Assembly: GCF_021917145.1 (NCBI RefSeq)
Contig: NC_061070.1
Coordinates: 19,250,959 to 19,314,958 of the forward strand
DNA from: Hypomesus transpacificus
Taxonomy: Eukaryota > Chordata > Actinopteri > Osmeriformes > Osmeridae
DNA: 64,000 bases
Direction of reading: 5' to 3'
The stretch's first letter is position 1. Each line of letters opens with the position of its first letter. The notes under the pieces are model-generated. The model ran no database searches and had not been told where the DNA came from. It saw only the letters and a list, made by a program, of their open reading frames with translations. Of the stretch, positions 1 through 9,427 are shown piece after piece. The translations under genes and the position numbers were made by a program.

Positions 1-282
1 ACTTGTTCAGTGGTGTTGTTCCCTGTGTCAGCAGCGAGCACACTGTTCAGTATTCTACCCCTGCTGTGCAGTACCCAGCTGCACAGGGCAGCGGTACAGC
101 TGTAAATATTTTCCTTTAACCAAACGACTCCCTGACAACAGAATGAAAGCCGTGGACAAAGACGACCCTCGGTGCTGCCAAGCCCTTGTGGAGATCCCTC
201 CTCCATTATGGTCCTGTCTCAAGTCATGACTCGGTAGAGGTTGTGTGCGTTTTCAAGCCAGCCCTCTCCTCTGTTTCTGCAG

Positions 283-394
283 TTTATGCTGATCTGTGGA
301 AAACTGGGATGTTCGAGCGCATGAGCCTGCAGACTGATGAAGACGAGCACAGTATCGAGATGCACCTGCCTTACACTGCTAAAGCCATGGAGAG
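283..394 (+). CDS. memo1: memo1 exon A (fifth from last)
   Basis: The acceptor AG is at 281-282 after a pyrimidine-rich tract and the donor GT at 395-396. The first two bases finish a codon begun in the previous exon outside the window. It encodes the [10 protein letters not shown] to AKAME segment and ends in split codon AG|C. Confidence 0.95.
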
Positions 395-2226
395 GTGAGG
401 CATGCTGCTGCAGGAGGGGAACTTACACACCTAGAAGATAACACGTAATCACCACACAATCGTCCTCTGGGATCTGCCCATGGTTCTTTAGTTTTATTCA
501 GAAATTTGTTTTATTTTCAGTTATAGTTTTATGTGAATCTTTTATGTGCGTGGTTTGTAAATCTGTGTGGAGGGGAACCTGGGTACCAGACAGTGTGCGA
601 ACCAGACAGTGCGAACCAGACAGTGTGCGAACCAGACAGTGTGCGAACCAGACAGTGTGCAAACCAGACAGTGTGCGAACCAGACAGTGTGCGAACCAGA
701 CAGTGTTAGTCTGTGAAGGAACCAGCAGCTCTCCTCTCTCATCAAGCCCCTCGACTGCAGCCGTCACCACAACACATCCGTTTACACAGTGGATGCTCTC
801 CTGATTCCGCTCCTCGTCGTTTCAGAACCCCTGTGATTAATGAAGCGCCCTCTAACGCTGACAAACTGGATGTGTTTTGACAGCGGGGCGAGGAGGCTCC
901 CCTGGGTGGGGGGGTCCATCGCTCTGCTTGATTTGTGTCCCTTGCCGCAGCCATAAAGATGAGTTCAGCATTGTGCCGGTGCTGGTGGGGGCGCTGAGCG
1001 AGTCCAAGGAGCAGGAGTACGGGAAGCTGCTGAGCAAGTACCTGGCTGATCCCTCCAACCTCTTCATCATCTCCTCTGACTTCTGCCACTGGGGTGGGTA
1101 CCTGCCTGGAGGAGGAGGGGGGGGGGAGATGGAAGAGAGAAGAGAGGGAGAGAAGAAAGAAGATATAGGGAAGAGACAGAGAGAGAGAGGGGAGAAGAGA
1201 GAGATACAAAGATGGAGAGAGAGAGAGAGAGATCCTCCATTTCTAGAGTTCAGTCTACAGAAACTATTTCTGTGCTTCATTTTAGTATTTTTAATATTTT
1301 TAATATTTAGCTGGTGTTTTTTATCCAAGGGATGTACAAATAGACTAAAACAAGGGGTAGAATGAATTCCTCTTCACTGTCCAAGCTTATTTACTGAGAC
1401 CTCCCTGCAGGTCAGCGGTTCCGTTACACCTACTATGATGAAGCTCAAGGAGAGATCTATAGATCCATCGAACACCTGGATAAAATGGTGAGCCCCTGCT
1501 GTGTGTGTGTGTGTGTCTGTGTGTGTGTGTGTGCGCGCAGCAGCCGAGGTAAGATGTATTTCAGACACCCACAGGGTGTTACCGGACAACTTAGTTTGAA
1601 CATATTTAGAATACATTCATAAGACGAAAGATCTTTTTAGTTTGAGTGTTTTTTTAGAACAGGGTTTAACCTTTGTGTGATTACATGTCTTGGATTTTAC
1701 TATTTCTTCAGCTCCCTGGTAAAAGATTAAAAATCTTTCAACCTCTAATTTTTAGAGTTTTATCAGTTATGTTTCCTGTCAGGGGACACCTTGAAAGTGA
1801 GAGCATCTCTACTGCCTCCACAAAATGACTTCTCTGGTATTGTGTGTCTCCATTGGGGATGACTTCTTCTCTGGTATTGTGTGTCTCCATAGGGGATGGG
1901 CATCATAGAACAGCTGGATCCAACGTCCTTCACCAACTACTTGAAGAAATACCACAACACCATCTGTGGACGCCACCCCATCGGAGTACTGCTAAACGTA
2001 AGTATGATGTCACAATGACAACATGGCCACCGTGGTTGTGAGCGTGTGGAAGACAGGCGTTCACTGACCGTGTCTGGGTTTGTTTCCTCTGCAGGCTGTG
2101 ACTGAGCTGAGGAAGAGTGGCTTAGAAATGAACTTCTCTTTCCTGAACTATGCCCAGTCCAGCGAGTGCAGGAACTGGCAGGACAGCTCAGTGAGTTACG
2201 CTGCTGGGGCGCTCATCGTCCATTGA
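283..2226 (+). CDS. memo1: memo1, mediator of cell motility 1 (gene level, 3' part; five coding exons)
   Basis: Coding exons are 283-394, 951-1093, 1411-1487, 1893-1997 and 2095-2226 (stop TGA 2224-2226). Spliced, they give 188 residues that correspond to human MEMO1 from about residue 110 to its C-terminus at 297, with the same length. Recognisable stretches are [68 protein letters not shown] and [23 protein letters not shown] proteins resemble class III non-haem dioxygenases, bind copper or iron, and act downstream of receptor tyrosine kinases in cell migration and redox signalling. The Asp and His of SSDFCHW and the Cys of TICGRHP, reported as active-site residues (189, 192, 244 in human), are retained. 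The upstream exons lie outside the window; no earlier coding exon is seen in 1-282. srd5a2 follows in the same orientation 5.4 kb downstream. Confidence 0.96.
951..1093 (+). CDS. memo1: memo1 exon B
   Basis: The acceptor is CCGCAG at 945-950 and the donor GTGGGTA starts at 1094. It encodes [18 protein letters not shown] through SSDFCHWG and contains the conserved Asp/His pair of the metal site. The last G is shared with the next exon (G|GT, Gly). Confidence 0.95.
1411..1487 (+). CDS. memo1: memo1 exon C
   Basis: The acceptor CTGCAG ends at 1410 and the donor GTGAGC starts at 1488. It encodes [20 protein letters not shown] through HLDKM and ends on a codon boundary. Confidence 0.95.
1893..1997 (+). 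CDS. memo1: memo1 exon D
   Basis: The acceptor CATAG ends at 1892 and the donor GTAAGT starts at 1998. It encodes [10 protein letters not shown] through [10 protein letters not shown], including the Cys equivalent to human Cys244. Just upstream, a near-copy of the acceptor region (CTCTGGTATTGTGTGTCTCC at 1831-1850 and again at 1869-1888) forms a short direct repeat across the branch-point area. Confidence 0.95.
2095..2226 (+). CDS. memo1: memo1 terminal coding exon
   Basis: The acceptor CTGCAG ends at 2094. It encodes [20 protein letters not shown] and the invariant C-terminus that ends in Val-His before TGA. Confidence 0.96.
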   Translation, partial: AVTELRKSGLEMNFSFLNYAQSSECRNWQDSSVSYAAGALIVH

Positions 2227-2755
2227 GGTCAACTTGCTGGGGAACAACGTAGCTTTGCCCCATCCCCGCCCCCCGCTCTGCCCACAACCTTCTATCGCCA
2301 TAACCTGCCCTGGACACTTCCCCCTAACTACGCCCTCTCTGACACACACACATACACACACACACACACCTCATCTTGACAGAAAGGACCCAGACACTCA
2401 CAGCCACTATATACAGCTAACCTTAATTCCTTAAGTCTGTTATCTTTGTTCTCTGCCCCCCACCCCCCTCACATCCCACCTACCTCTCAGTTTGAAGTGA
2501 GCTCTTGATTGAAACTGTTTGCTTAAAGTGCAGTTGCAGTATGAGGTTGTTGCAGGTTTGGAAGAGACAGTATATGGGTGTGGAGCCAGGCTGAGGAAAG
2601 GGGATTGCTATGACAGTAGTTGTCCTTTTTATACTTTTAGAAAAGTATAAATGATGTAACAAGCATTCATCTTTACAGTTGTGCTCCCCTCAGCCTTGTG
2701 CTCATGTAATCTGCCCCGGGGAAGGAAGAATAATAAAACTACAGATGAAAAAGGA
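2227..2755 (+). other. memo1: memo1 3'UTR with poly(A) signal
   Basis: AATAAA at 2732-2737 is the first canonical poly(A) signal after the memo1 stop codon, so a ~0.5-kb 3'UTR ending near 2755 is inferred. It includes a short CA tract near 2342-2369. Confidence 0.6.
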
Positions 2756-3698
2756 AAATAAATCAAGAATATTTTAATTAATATGAGACAAGGATTGAAA
2801 TGAGTGTTTTGACTGACTACTACTAGTTCTTAATCCTAGTGAGATCATGAGACGAGCTTCGCAGGTCGGTAGCTACAACCATCGTTGTTAAAACAAGCTG
2901 CCTACTGGTTTAGTTGCTACAAAGGGCAAGTTCACTAACCATCTGCTGTACAAAACCAAAAACCTGTTTTATATATATATATTACTCTCATATTAGTATA
3001 TTCAAATATTAGCATTTCCAATTATCCTTTGTTCCTATTATCTTTGATTTGATGGTTTTGTAGTTTGAGGTGGCGTATTGACGGGTGATATGGTGTAAAA
3101 CAAACTCGGTGTTATCATGCTAGCTTCAAAGACAGTTACATACAAGCGGTTCAGTGACAGTGGAACTGTACTCTGTCTCCAGAACAGCCTCTACTGGATT
3201 CCTACCTGAGTGCAGCTGTGGGTGCCTGAGTAGGGACGTTAAGATTCAGCTCTTAAGAAGACCACCCTTTAAATAGCCACAAACCGTTTGTTAGTCGACT
3301 TGCTCAATATTTGTGATTTTACATTTATTAAGCCTTAACTGTCACCCCTAGATGCATAGTTGGAGTTATCCGTTGGTCAGGATGGTCATTACAAACACAT
3401 CCCTCTGGTCTCCTGTGCTCATGCTGGCTAGCGCCTGGTTTCTGGATTAGAGTGCTAGTATGTTCAATACTACCACATGGCTACAGGACTCCCCCTGACC
3501 TACTGGAGGTGGAAGGCAAATTCAAGATAAGCATGTCACACTGTGTGCTATTGTGCCTTGAATCACATCAACTTCTGAGGAGGCTGTTTGCATTATTGTT
3601 CAGTCTTATTTAGAATGTGTACTACTTTTTTTTTCTTATTTCTAAGTCACTCTGCTTAGCTAGTCCCCAACATGGCCGCCAGTCACCCCACCACTCAA

Positions 3699-3786
3699 GT
3701 GATTGGTCCATTGCTGAAGGAGAACTGTGATTGGTCCATTGCTGAAGGAGAACTGTGATTGGTCCATTGCTGAAGGAGAACTGTGA
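3699..3786 (+). repeat. 28-bp direct repeat, three copies, each with an inverted CCAAT box
   Basis: ATTGG followed by TCC recurs at 3702, 3730 and 3758, exactly 28 bp apart; on the minus strand each reads GACCAATCA, a good NF-Y site. The copies are identical. Confidence 0.85.
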
Positions 3787-4170
3787 TTGTCTTCCTTCAG
3801 CAGGAAAGGGGAGGCCTGTCTCTGCTACACCTCCTGTCCCTCAGGCAGACCCAGCCTGAGCTACACTGTCTCTACTCAACAGGCTCTTTAGGGTTTCTTT
3901 ACGTCGGTTTTTTGTATGTATTATTATTGTTGCATAGAGTGAAAGGTCACAAGTCACAAACCTCCATAATGAAATATACTTAAGTGCTCCCAAAAGGAGT
4001 TTTCTAATCTCAGGTTCCACAGATAAAACATCATTAAATGCTCTCCAATTAAGATGTAGGATTCATGTTACAAAAAAAGTAAAATTTACTGAAAATTAAG
4101 TCTTCTTGTGTCTTTTGTTGGAATGCTTAACGTTCATATCTGATATTAGGATGGTAATATACATGATCTA

Positions 4171-4185
4171 CCACCAGAGGGAGTT
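4171..4185 (+). promoter_or_regulatory. Candidate CTCF motif (forward)
   Basis: CCACCAGAGGGAG resembles the CTCF core CCASYAGRGGGCR with one deviation. This is motif recognition by eye only. Confidence 0.3.
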
Positions 4186-4691
4186 AAGGGTTCGAGTTTC
4201 CCAGACCTCAGTGTATTAGAAACCTCTACCACTATCACATTTTTATTTCTCATAAATCACGTACTCTGTATGAGGCATTGTTTCAGCACACTCTTTAAAC
4301 TGGGCTAATATGAGTTCTCTTTTAGCTGTGTGGTCGGTTGGTGTCGGATGAGAAGCTATAGGATAGGAGAAAGCCAGACCCGGGTCAGTCGGTAGCAGAT
4401 CCGCAGCTCTGCTGTAGAGTGCTTCGGCGAGGCCGTCCAACAATGTTCTAAATAAACCCTAGCCTTGCCATGTGCTCATGGCAGCTGCTCTGTGATTGCA
4501 GCCTGTCTGGCGATGGAAGCTGGTGGTTATGGGAACTGGTTAGTGACAGGAATCTGACTGAAATCTGCCAAAAATGCTTTCCCAACCTACGCAGTTTAGA
4601 ATAGGCAGAATAGGCAAATTCTAGTTCATTGACAAGGTAAAGCGTTGGACAGAAGCATACATACATTTAAGAGGATTTTGATTGTGTGATG

Positions 4692-4951
4692 GTTATAGTC
4701 ATGGTTCTCAGGGGGTGGTGCTGGTGATGTTTTCTGATTGGCATTTAACTGTTTAACTCCAGACAATAATCTCGGCCGAAATCTTCCCTCACTATGCCTG
4801 CGCCTTGTCCATTTATAAACGGGACAAGTTATCCCGTACTTCTCAGCGTGAGAAATGGTTGAAATGCGTGAGAATTAAAAGGTGTTGCGTGAGAAATGGC
4901 TGAAAAGCGTCTCACGGCGAATGCCTAGAAGTTGAGAGCCCTGGTTATAGT
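4692..4951. mobile_element. hAT-like non-autonomous element (244 bp) with 8-bp TSD
   Basis: GTTATAGT occurs at 4692-4699 and again at 4944-4951 and exactly brackets 4700-4943. The termini are CATGGTTCTCA (left) and TGAGAGCCCTG (right), an inverted pair that matches at 9 of 11 positions. An 8-bp target duplication and C-A-G-G-like termini are typical of the hAT superfamily. There is no coding capacity, so it is a MITE-type element. Confidence 0.7.
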
Positions 4952-5156
4952 TTTAAATATAATTTTTCATGTCGTGCACATTTATTTTTAAGTATTTAGA
5001 TTTTTGTTTTGTGATGCTTATACGAAATATTTTCTTGCCGTTCTATAAGGAGAAATAATAAGGGTTAACTCTTTGGCAGAACACTTCCTTCTTTGTCCAT
5101 CCTGGGTGTGCCTAATCCACAGAATTCACATTCTTATTATAGTATTATGTGAAATT

Positions 5157-5536
5157 GTACACATCAGGGGTGATTCTAGGATCAGACCTTTAGGGGGGCT
5201 CAGCCCCCAATGAGAATGTAACATGGATATAGTGCCTTACAAAAGTGTTAAACCCCCTTGCTAATAAATCACTAATTTCACTTATAACAATGAATAGGCT
5301 ACATTTATTTATTATTATTCAATTGATTGAATGAAAAAACTAAGAAAGTCCCTTTTTTCATGAAATACCAGCATCAAATGAAAGGGTAATGATATGCCAA
5401 TAGTAAATAAACTTATTTGAGATAATAATTCATAATAAATCATTTTTTGACATTATTTTTCATTATCATTTTTAGGGGTGCTGAGATGACATTTCAGTAC
5501 CCCTAAAAAGAGTCTGAAATTGCCACTGGTACACAT
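5157..5536. mobile_element. hAT-like non-autonomous element (364 bp) with 8-bp TSD
   Basis: GTACACAT occurs at 5157-5164 and 5529-5536 and flanks 5165-5528. The left terminus is CAGGGGTGATTCTAG and the right terminus read on the minus strand is CAGTGGCAATTTCAG, a degenerate inverted pair. An internal hairpin is present near the right end: TTTTTAGGGGT (5469-5479) pairs with ACCCCTAAAAA (5499-5509). There is no ORF, so it was mobilised in trans. Confidence 0.75.
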
Positions 5537-7631
5537 CATGTCAGGTACTTGTACTTTTAAAATCTATTGATGCAAGTGTTTAGCTGTGTTGGTTTCACAG
5601 AGAAATCTTCGCCCCATTCGGAGTTGTATCACGTGCCCAATTATATTTACCTTGAAACTGAATCTCAACATTCCGGACTAAAATCTGAATATCTATGGAA
5701 AGTGAATAATCCATGTCTTGTTTTCGTGCTGATACTTTAATACAGAACTACTTTAACGTGACAAATTTTGTTTGTGGTTATGGAATAAAAACGCCCTGGC
5801 TTCGTGCACGACAGGACGTCTTGTAGGCCTATCATGTGGTCAGACCACCCAAATGCCATTCTTTACCAGATGTTGGTCTCCGTTGCCACAAGTTCCTGGA
5901 CGGGCAGCAACAGCTGAAGCGAGGAGCTGGAGCTAGGCGGGCGGAGCAGGAGTCAGACCGGGCGGAGCAGGAGTCAGACCCGGCGGAGCTGGAGTCAGAC
6001 CGGTCTCGGCCCAGGAGACCGCATAGGTTAAATGTTTAATAAAAATGAAAAAAACTACAACTTTGAAATCCTCTCTCATTTGGAACAAGGGATGAGACAG
6101 TACAGGATGACGTGAAAACACGAGTTATTCAGATTGAGCCCAATCTCAAAGTTGGGATCCATGTCAAGATTTGGTCCTAATTTTTATGATTATGATAAAA
6201 TAGACCCATAAACCGTCTACAATTCTTATAGTCAAACCAACTTAGATGATTACAGGGACATTGCTGACAAAGGTCAGTCTAGTGTCATCATACTCTCCAC
6301 ACTACATTTCTTCATCACAACACAAGTCCAGTTTAGATCAAGCTGGAATTAAAGGAACTGTCTGATTTCCTCTCCATGAAGGAAACCTGCATGTGTTTAC
6401 TCACAGACCAAGGCAGAGTGAGAGTGTTGGAATCCACCAAATGACACACATCATCAACCTCCCAGATTTTACAACGGTAAGTCCGGAGGAAGCAGGATGT
6501 TTGTTGTTTTGGGGAGAACACTTCGGCATGCCTCTGTTCTTGTGCGGTTGCTACTGCCTCAAGCCTGGCATCAGTTGGATGTGACAGATGTGATGTTGTT
6601 AAATATGACTTCCTTCTGTTGTGGGCTGTGATGGTATCACTGACACCTGTAAAGATTTACACCAAAGCCAAGTTTAAACCTTCCCTAACTTCTGTTAAGC
6701 GTCTGACTGAGTACGGTTAGCTTGGTGTGTTGCCTTGCAGTTGTGACAGCATGGTTGGACGTTTTGTTCACTTCACAATTCTATCCATCATCTGGTGTGA
6801 GAGAAGAGATGGAAGGTTAATGTCTGGTGTCTGAAGTTACTCCTGGATGAGTTAAGAGTGCCCATGAACACATCCAGGAGATGACGCCAGGATTGTTTTG
6901 AAATCTGAAACCAAATTTTTTGGGCAAAAAACTTCACATTCAGTTGCAACTCAAATTTGGGTCTGAAACTATTTCACTTTAATGGAGCTAATAAATTGCT
7001 ACTGGCCAGTGTTCCCTGACTATAGCTCATGGATGAATTTATTGAAAACATTCAATGAGCTTGTATAAACTGCCTTGACTCTGCTCGGAAATCCCTCTAA
7101 TAGGCGTTGCAACATTAATGCTGGATTTATTTCCACTCAGCCACAAGAGCATAAGAAGGTTCAGGCATTGATGTCAGGCAAAGAGGCCCAGCTTACAGAG
7201 AGCCTGGAGATTTCTCACTGTGTTGGATGGAGCTGAGATCAGGCCTTTGGGACTGCTGGTGTTTAGTGTCTGTCAAGTAACAGCACTCATACTACGCATG
7301 ATATTGATTTGGATGCACTGGAAGCCATTCACACACAGACGTGTCGAGACACTGGTTCCTTCTTTTCCATTTTTGCTTTACTTTTAGTTCACTCACCTTT
7401 CCATTTCTCTTTCTCTGTCTCTCTCTCCCCTCACTCTTTCTCTCACAGTCCCCAGCTCTCTCTGTTTCTCTTTTGCTCTCTCTGCCTCTCACCAACTCTG
7501 TCACACTCTCCTAGATTTGGGGAGGAGTCAGAGAAGCTGTTTCTCTCCAGCCGGGCTCGTACAAATACTAGAGATACTGTCAGCAGAGTTTGGTGGTGAC
7601 CCTGCCGACCCCAGCTGAGTCCAGGACCTAC
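5537..7631. other. Intergenic, upstream of srd5a2
   Basis: No gene was recognised. It contains a 21-bp repeat three times (5941-6003) and a pyrimidine-rich tract (about 7396-7512) within 250 bp of the srd5a2 start codon. The srd5a2 promoter should lie at its right end, but no TATA box was identified with confidence. Confidence 0.55.
5941..6003 (+). repeat. 21-bp minisatellite, three copies
   Basis: The units start with GCGGAGCAGGAGTCAGACC at 5941, 5962 and 5983, with one or two substitutions. The 21-bp length keeps frame, which explains small open frames on both strands. Confidence 0.85.
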
Positions 7632-7912
7632 ATGATGCACTGCTGGGAAAACGGCATCCACGTCCTCTGTTGGGGGCTGATCCTGGGGGGCGCAGGCCAC
7701 CTGGTGGGGGTCAGAACGTCCCAGGCTTCCTACGGACGCTACCTAGGCGTCTCCACCACTGCCAGGAAGATACCAGCCCGGGTGGCCTGGTTCTTCCAGG
7801 AGCTTCCAGCTCTTCTGGTACCCCTGCTGCTGCTGCTGCTCACCAGCAGCAGACCCTCTGGCCTGGGGAGACACCTGCTCCTTGGAACCTTCTGCCTTCA
7901 CTACTTCCAAAG
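7632..7912 (+). CDS. srd5a2: srd5a2 exon 1
   Basis: It begins with tandem ATGs and encodes an N-terminal hydrophobic segment (VLCWGLILGG), then IPARVAWFFQELPAL and a Leu-rich membrane stretch. The donor is GTAAGA at 7913. It ends in AG of an Arg codon. Confidence 0.94.
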
Positions 7913-9427
7913 GTAAGAAGAATCCAGCAGAGTTGTGGGAAGCAGTCTTGCGTTGATGGTGTGCTCGTTGTACTGGGGGTCAGATGGCTAAGCGGTTAGG
8001 GATTCGGCCTATTAATCGGAAGGTTGTTGGTTCGATTCCCGGCCGTGATAAATGACGTTGTGTCCTTGGGCAAGGCACTTCACCCTACTTGCCTCGGGGA
8101 GAGTGTCCCTGTACTTAGTGTAAATCGTTCTGGATAAGAGCGTCTGCTAAATGACTAAATGTAAATGTGATGTACACGCAGCAACAGCTGAAGAACGATA
8201 CTGTGTGTTAACAGGGAATATCAATTCATGACACGCATCTGGGATATTTTTTACTTATATTAGAATTTACCCTATGTATACCGCATCGATTTCTTCTCAG
8301 CAAGTGGAAATGTGAGACCCGTCTCTAATTTCACCCAGATAATAAGATGGGGACTTTGAATAGAGGGCTTTCAATAAGGATAGAGGCCTCCCTGGTGGGG
8401 TAATCCCACAGCCAGAAACACCCGCAGGAATGCACTGGTGACCTGCCCCACCGGGGGACATTTCTGTGGTGCCATAAAAAGTACAAACTTCTGTCAATAT
8501 GCCAACATCAAAATAAATTGCTACACCACGTGAATGTCAGGTTTACGTTTTTTTGTACATTTTCTTTACTAACCTGTGACAATCAGGTCTTTCTGTTTTC
8601 CAACCTCCTGCAGGGTTTTTGTGTATTCCCTGCTAACCAAGGGTCAGCCCTTTCCCTTGGATGTGATGCTGACAGCTGCCCTGTTCTGCACTGTGAATGG
8701 GTTTCTGCAAGCACATTATCTGCTACACTGTGCCCAGTATGAGGATGGCTGGGCGTCCGACTGCCGTTTTGTGACGGGTGAGAGAGGCAGATCTCAAAAT
8801 AGCCGTCTTTCACCAAAAATTAGGTCTCTTTTTGCTTCGCAACAGATAATTGCCAATTATAAAACATTCTTAACTCATAAGTAGGATTTTATTTTCTTAT
8901 AGGTTTGATGATATTTATCATCGGAATGGCCATCAACATCCACAGCGACTATATTCTACGCAACCTACGGAAATCAGGAGAGGTTGTGTACAAGATTCCT
9001 AAAGGTGCTTATGTACAATACAATGTAATGCAACACCTACCACCAGACTTGTAGATATCGTGGTCTTTTACAACGCTATCGATAACGTGTTACTGTTTTA
9101 TATTGCAGGAGGCCTGTTTGAGTATGTGTCTGGAGCTAACTACTTTGGGGAGATCTTGGAATGGTTTGGTTACGCCATGGCCACCTGGTCATTCCCAACG
9201 CTCTCATTCGCCCTGTTCAGTTTGTGCTTCATTGGCCCACGGGCATACCATCATCACAGGTACGTGACCAAGACAGAACCTCTACAGTCAAGTACATCCA
9301 ATTAACAGTTTGTAATTGACCCAGACTAACTCATCCATGTCCTTGCTCTTATCGTCACAGGTTTTACCATGAACACTTCAAAGATTATCCCAGGTTAAGA
9401 AAAGCTCTGATTCCATTCATCTTTTGA
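7632..9427 (+). CDS. srd5a2: srd5a2, steroid 5-alpha-reductase 2 (gene level, complete, five exons)
   Basis: Exons are 7632-7912, 8614-8777, 8903-9004, 9109-9259 and 9361-9427 (281+164+102+151+67 bp). They give 254 residues, the same length as human SRD5A2, and exons 2-4 have the human exon sizes as recalled. The enzyme is a multi-pass ER membrane protein that reduces testosterone and other delta-4 3-ketosteroids with NADPH. Recognisable segments are IPARVAWFFQELPAL (Gln-Glu steroid-contact pair, 56/57 in human), CLHYFQR (Tyr91 equivalent), FVYSLL, GMAINIHSDYILRNLRKSGE, GGLFEYVSGANYFGEILEW and the C-terminal RKALIPFIF. ATG 7632 is chosen because the preceding in-frame codons to 7590 have no family similarity; ATG 7635 is immediately next. 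SRD5A1 and SRD5A3 are less likely, because exon structure and length fit SRD5A2 best. Confidence 0.96.
7976..8168 (+). mobile_element. tRNA-derived SINE, copy 1 (srd5a2 intron 1)
   Basis: The 5' head has perfect pol III boxes: A box TGGCTAAGCGG (7985-7995) and B box GGTTCGATTCC (8029-8039). The body includes CTTGGGCAAGGCACTTCACC and the 3' tail GCGTCTGCTAAATGACTAAA. Closely related copies lie at 36123, 36389 (inverted) and 56969. The tail resembles L2-clade LINE 3' ends seen in fish SINEs. Confidence 0.85.
8614..8777 (+). CDS. srd5a2: srd5a2 exon 2
   Basis: The acceptor CTGCAG ends at 8613 and the donor GTGAGA starts at 8778. It encodes VFVYSLLTKGQPFPLDV through DGWASDCRFVTG. Length is 164 bp. 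Confidence 0.95.
8903..9004 (+). CDS. srd5a2: srd5a2 exon 3
   Basis: The acceptor TTATAG ends at 8902 and the donor GTGCTT starts at 9005. It encodes LMIFIIGMAINIHSDYILRN through VVYKIPK. Length is 102 bp. Confidence 0.95.
9109..9259 (+). CDS. srd5a2: srd5a2 exon 4
   Basis: The acceptor TTGCAG ends at 9108 and the donor GTACGT starts at 9260. It encodes GLFEYVSGANYFGEILEW, FGYAMATWS and the RAYHHHR motif. Confidence 0.95.
9361..9427 (+). CDS. srd5a2: srd5a2 exon 5
   Basis: The acceptor TCACAG ends at 9360. It encodes FYHEHFKDYPRLRKALIPF and the final residues, with TGA at 9425-9427. Confidence 0.95.

Larger units (their letters stand above)
2756..4691. other. Intergenic, memo1-srd5a2, left part
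   Basis: No exon-like coding stretch was recognised on either strand. It holds a short AT run (2971-2981), a 28-bp repeat present three times (3699-3786) and one CTCF-like motif (4171-4185). Small open frames here have no recognisable similarity. Confidence 0.6.

Noticed and set aside
4243..4443. 66-codon minus ORF between memo1 and srd5a2
   Set aside because: No recognisable similarity, no splice context, and a length expected by chance.
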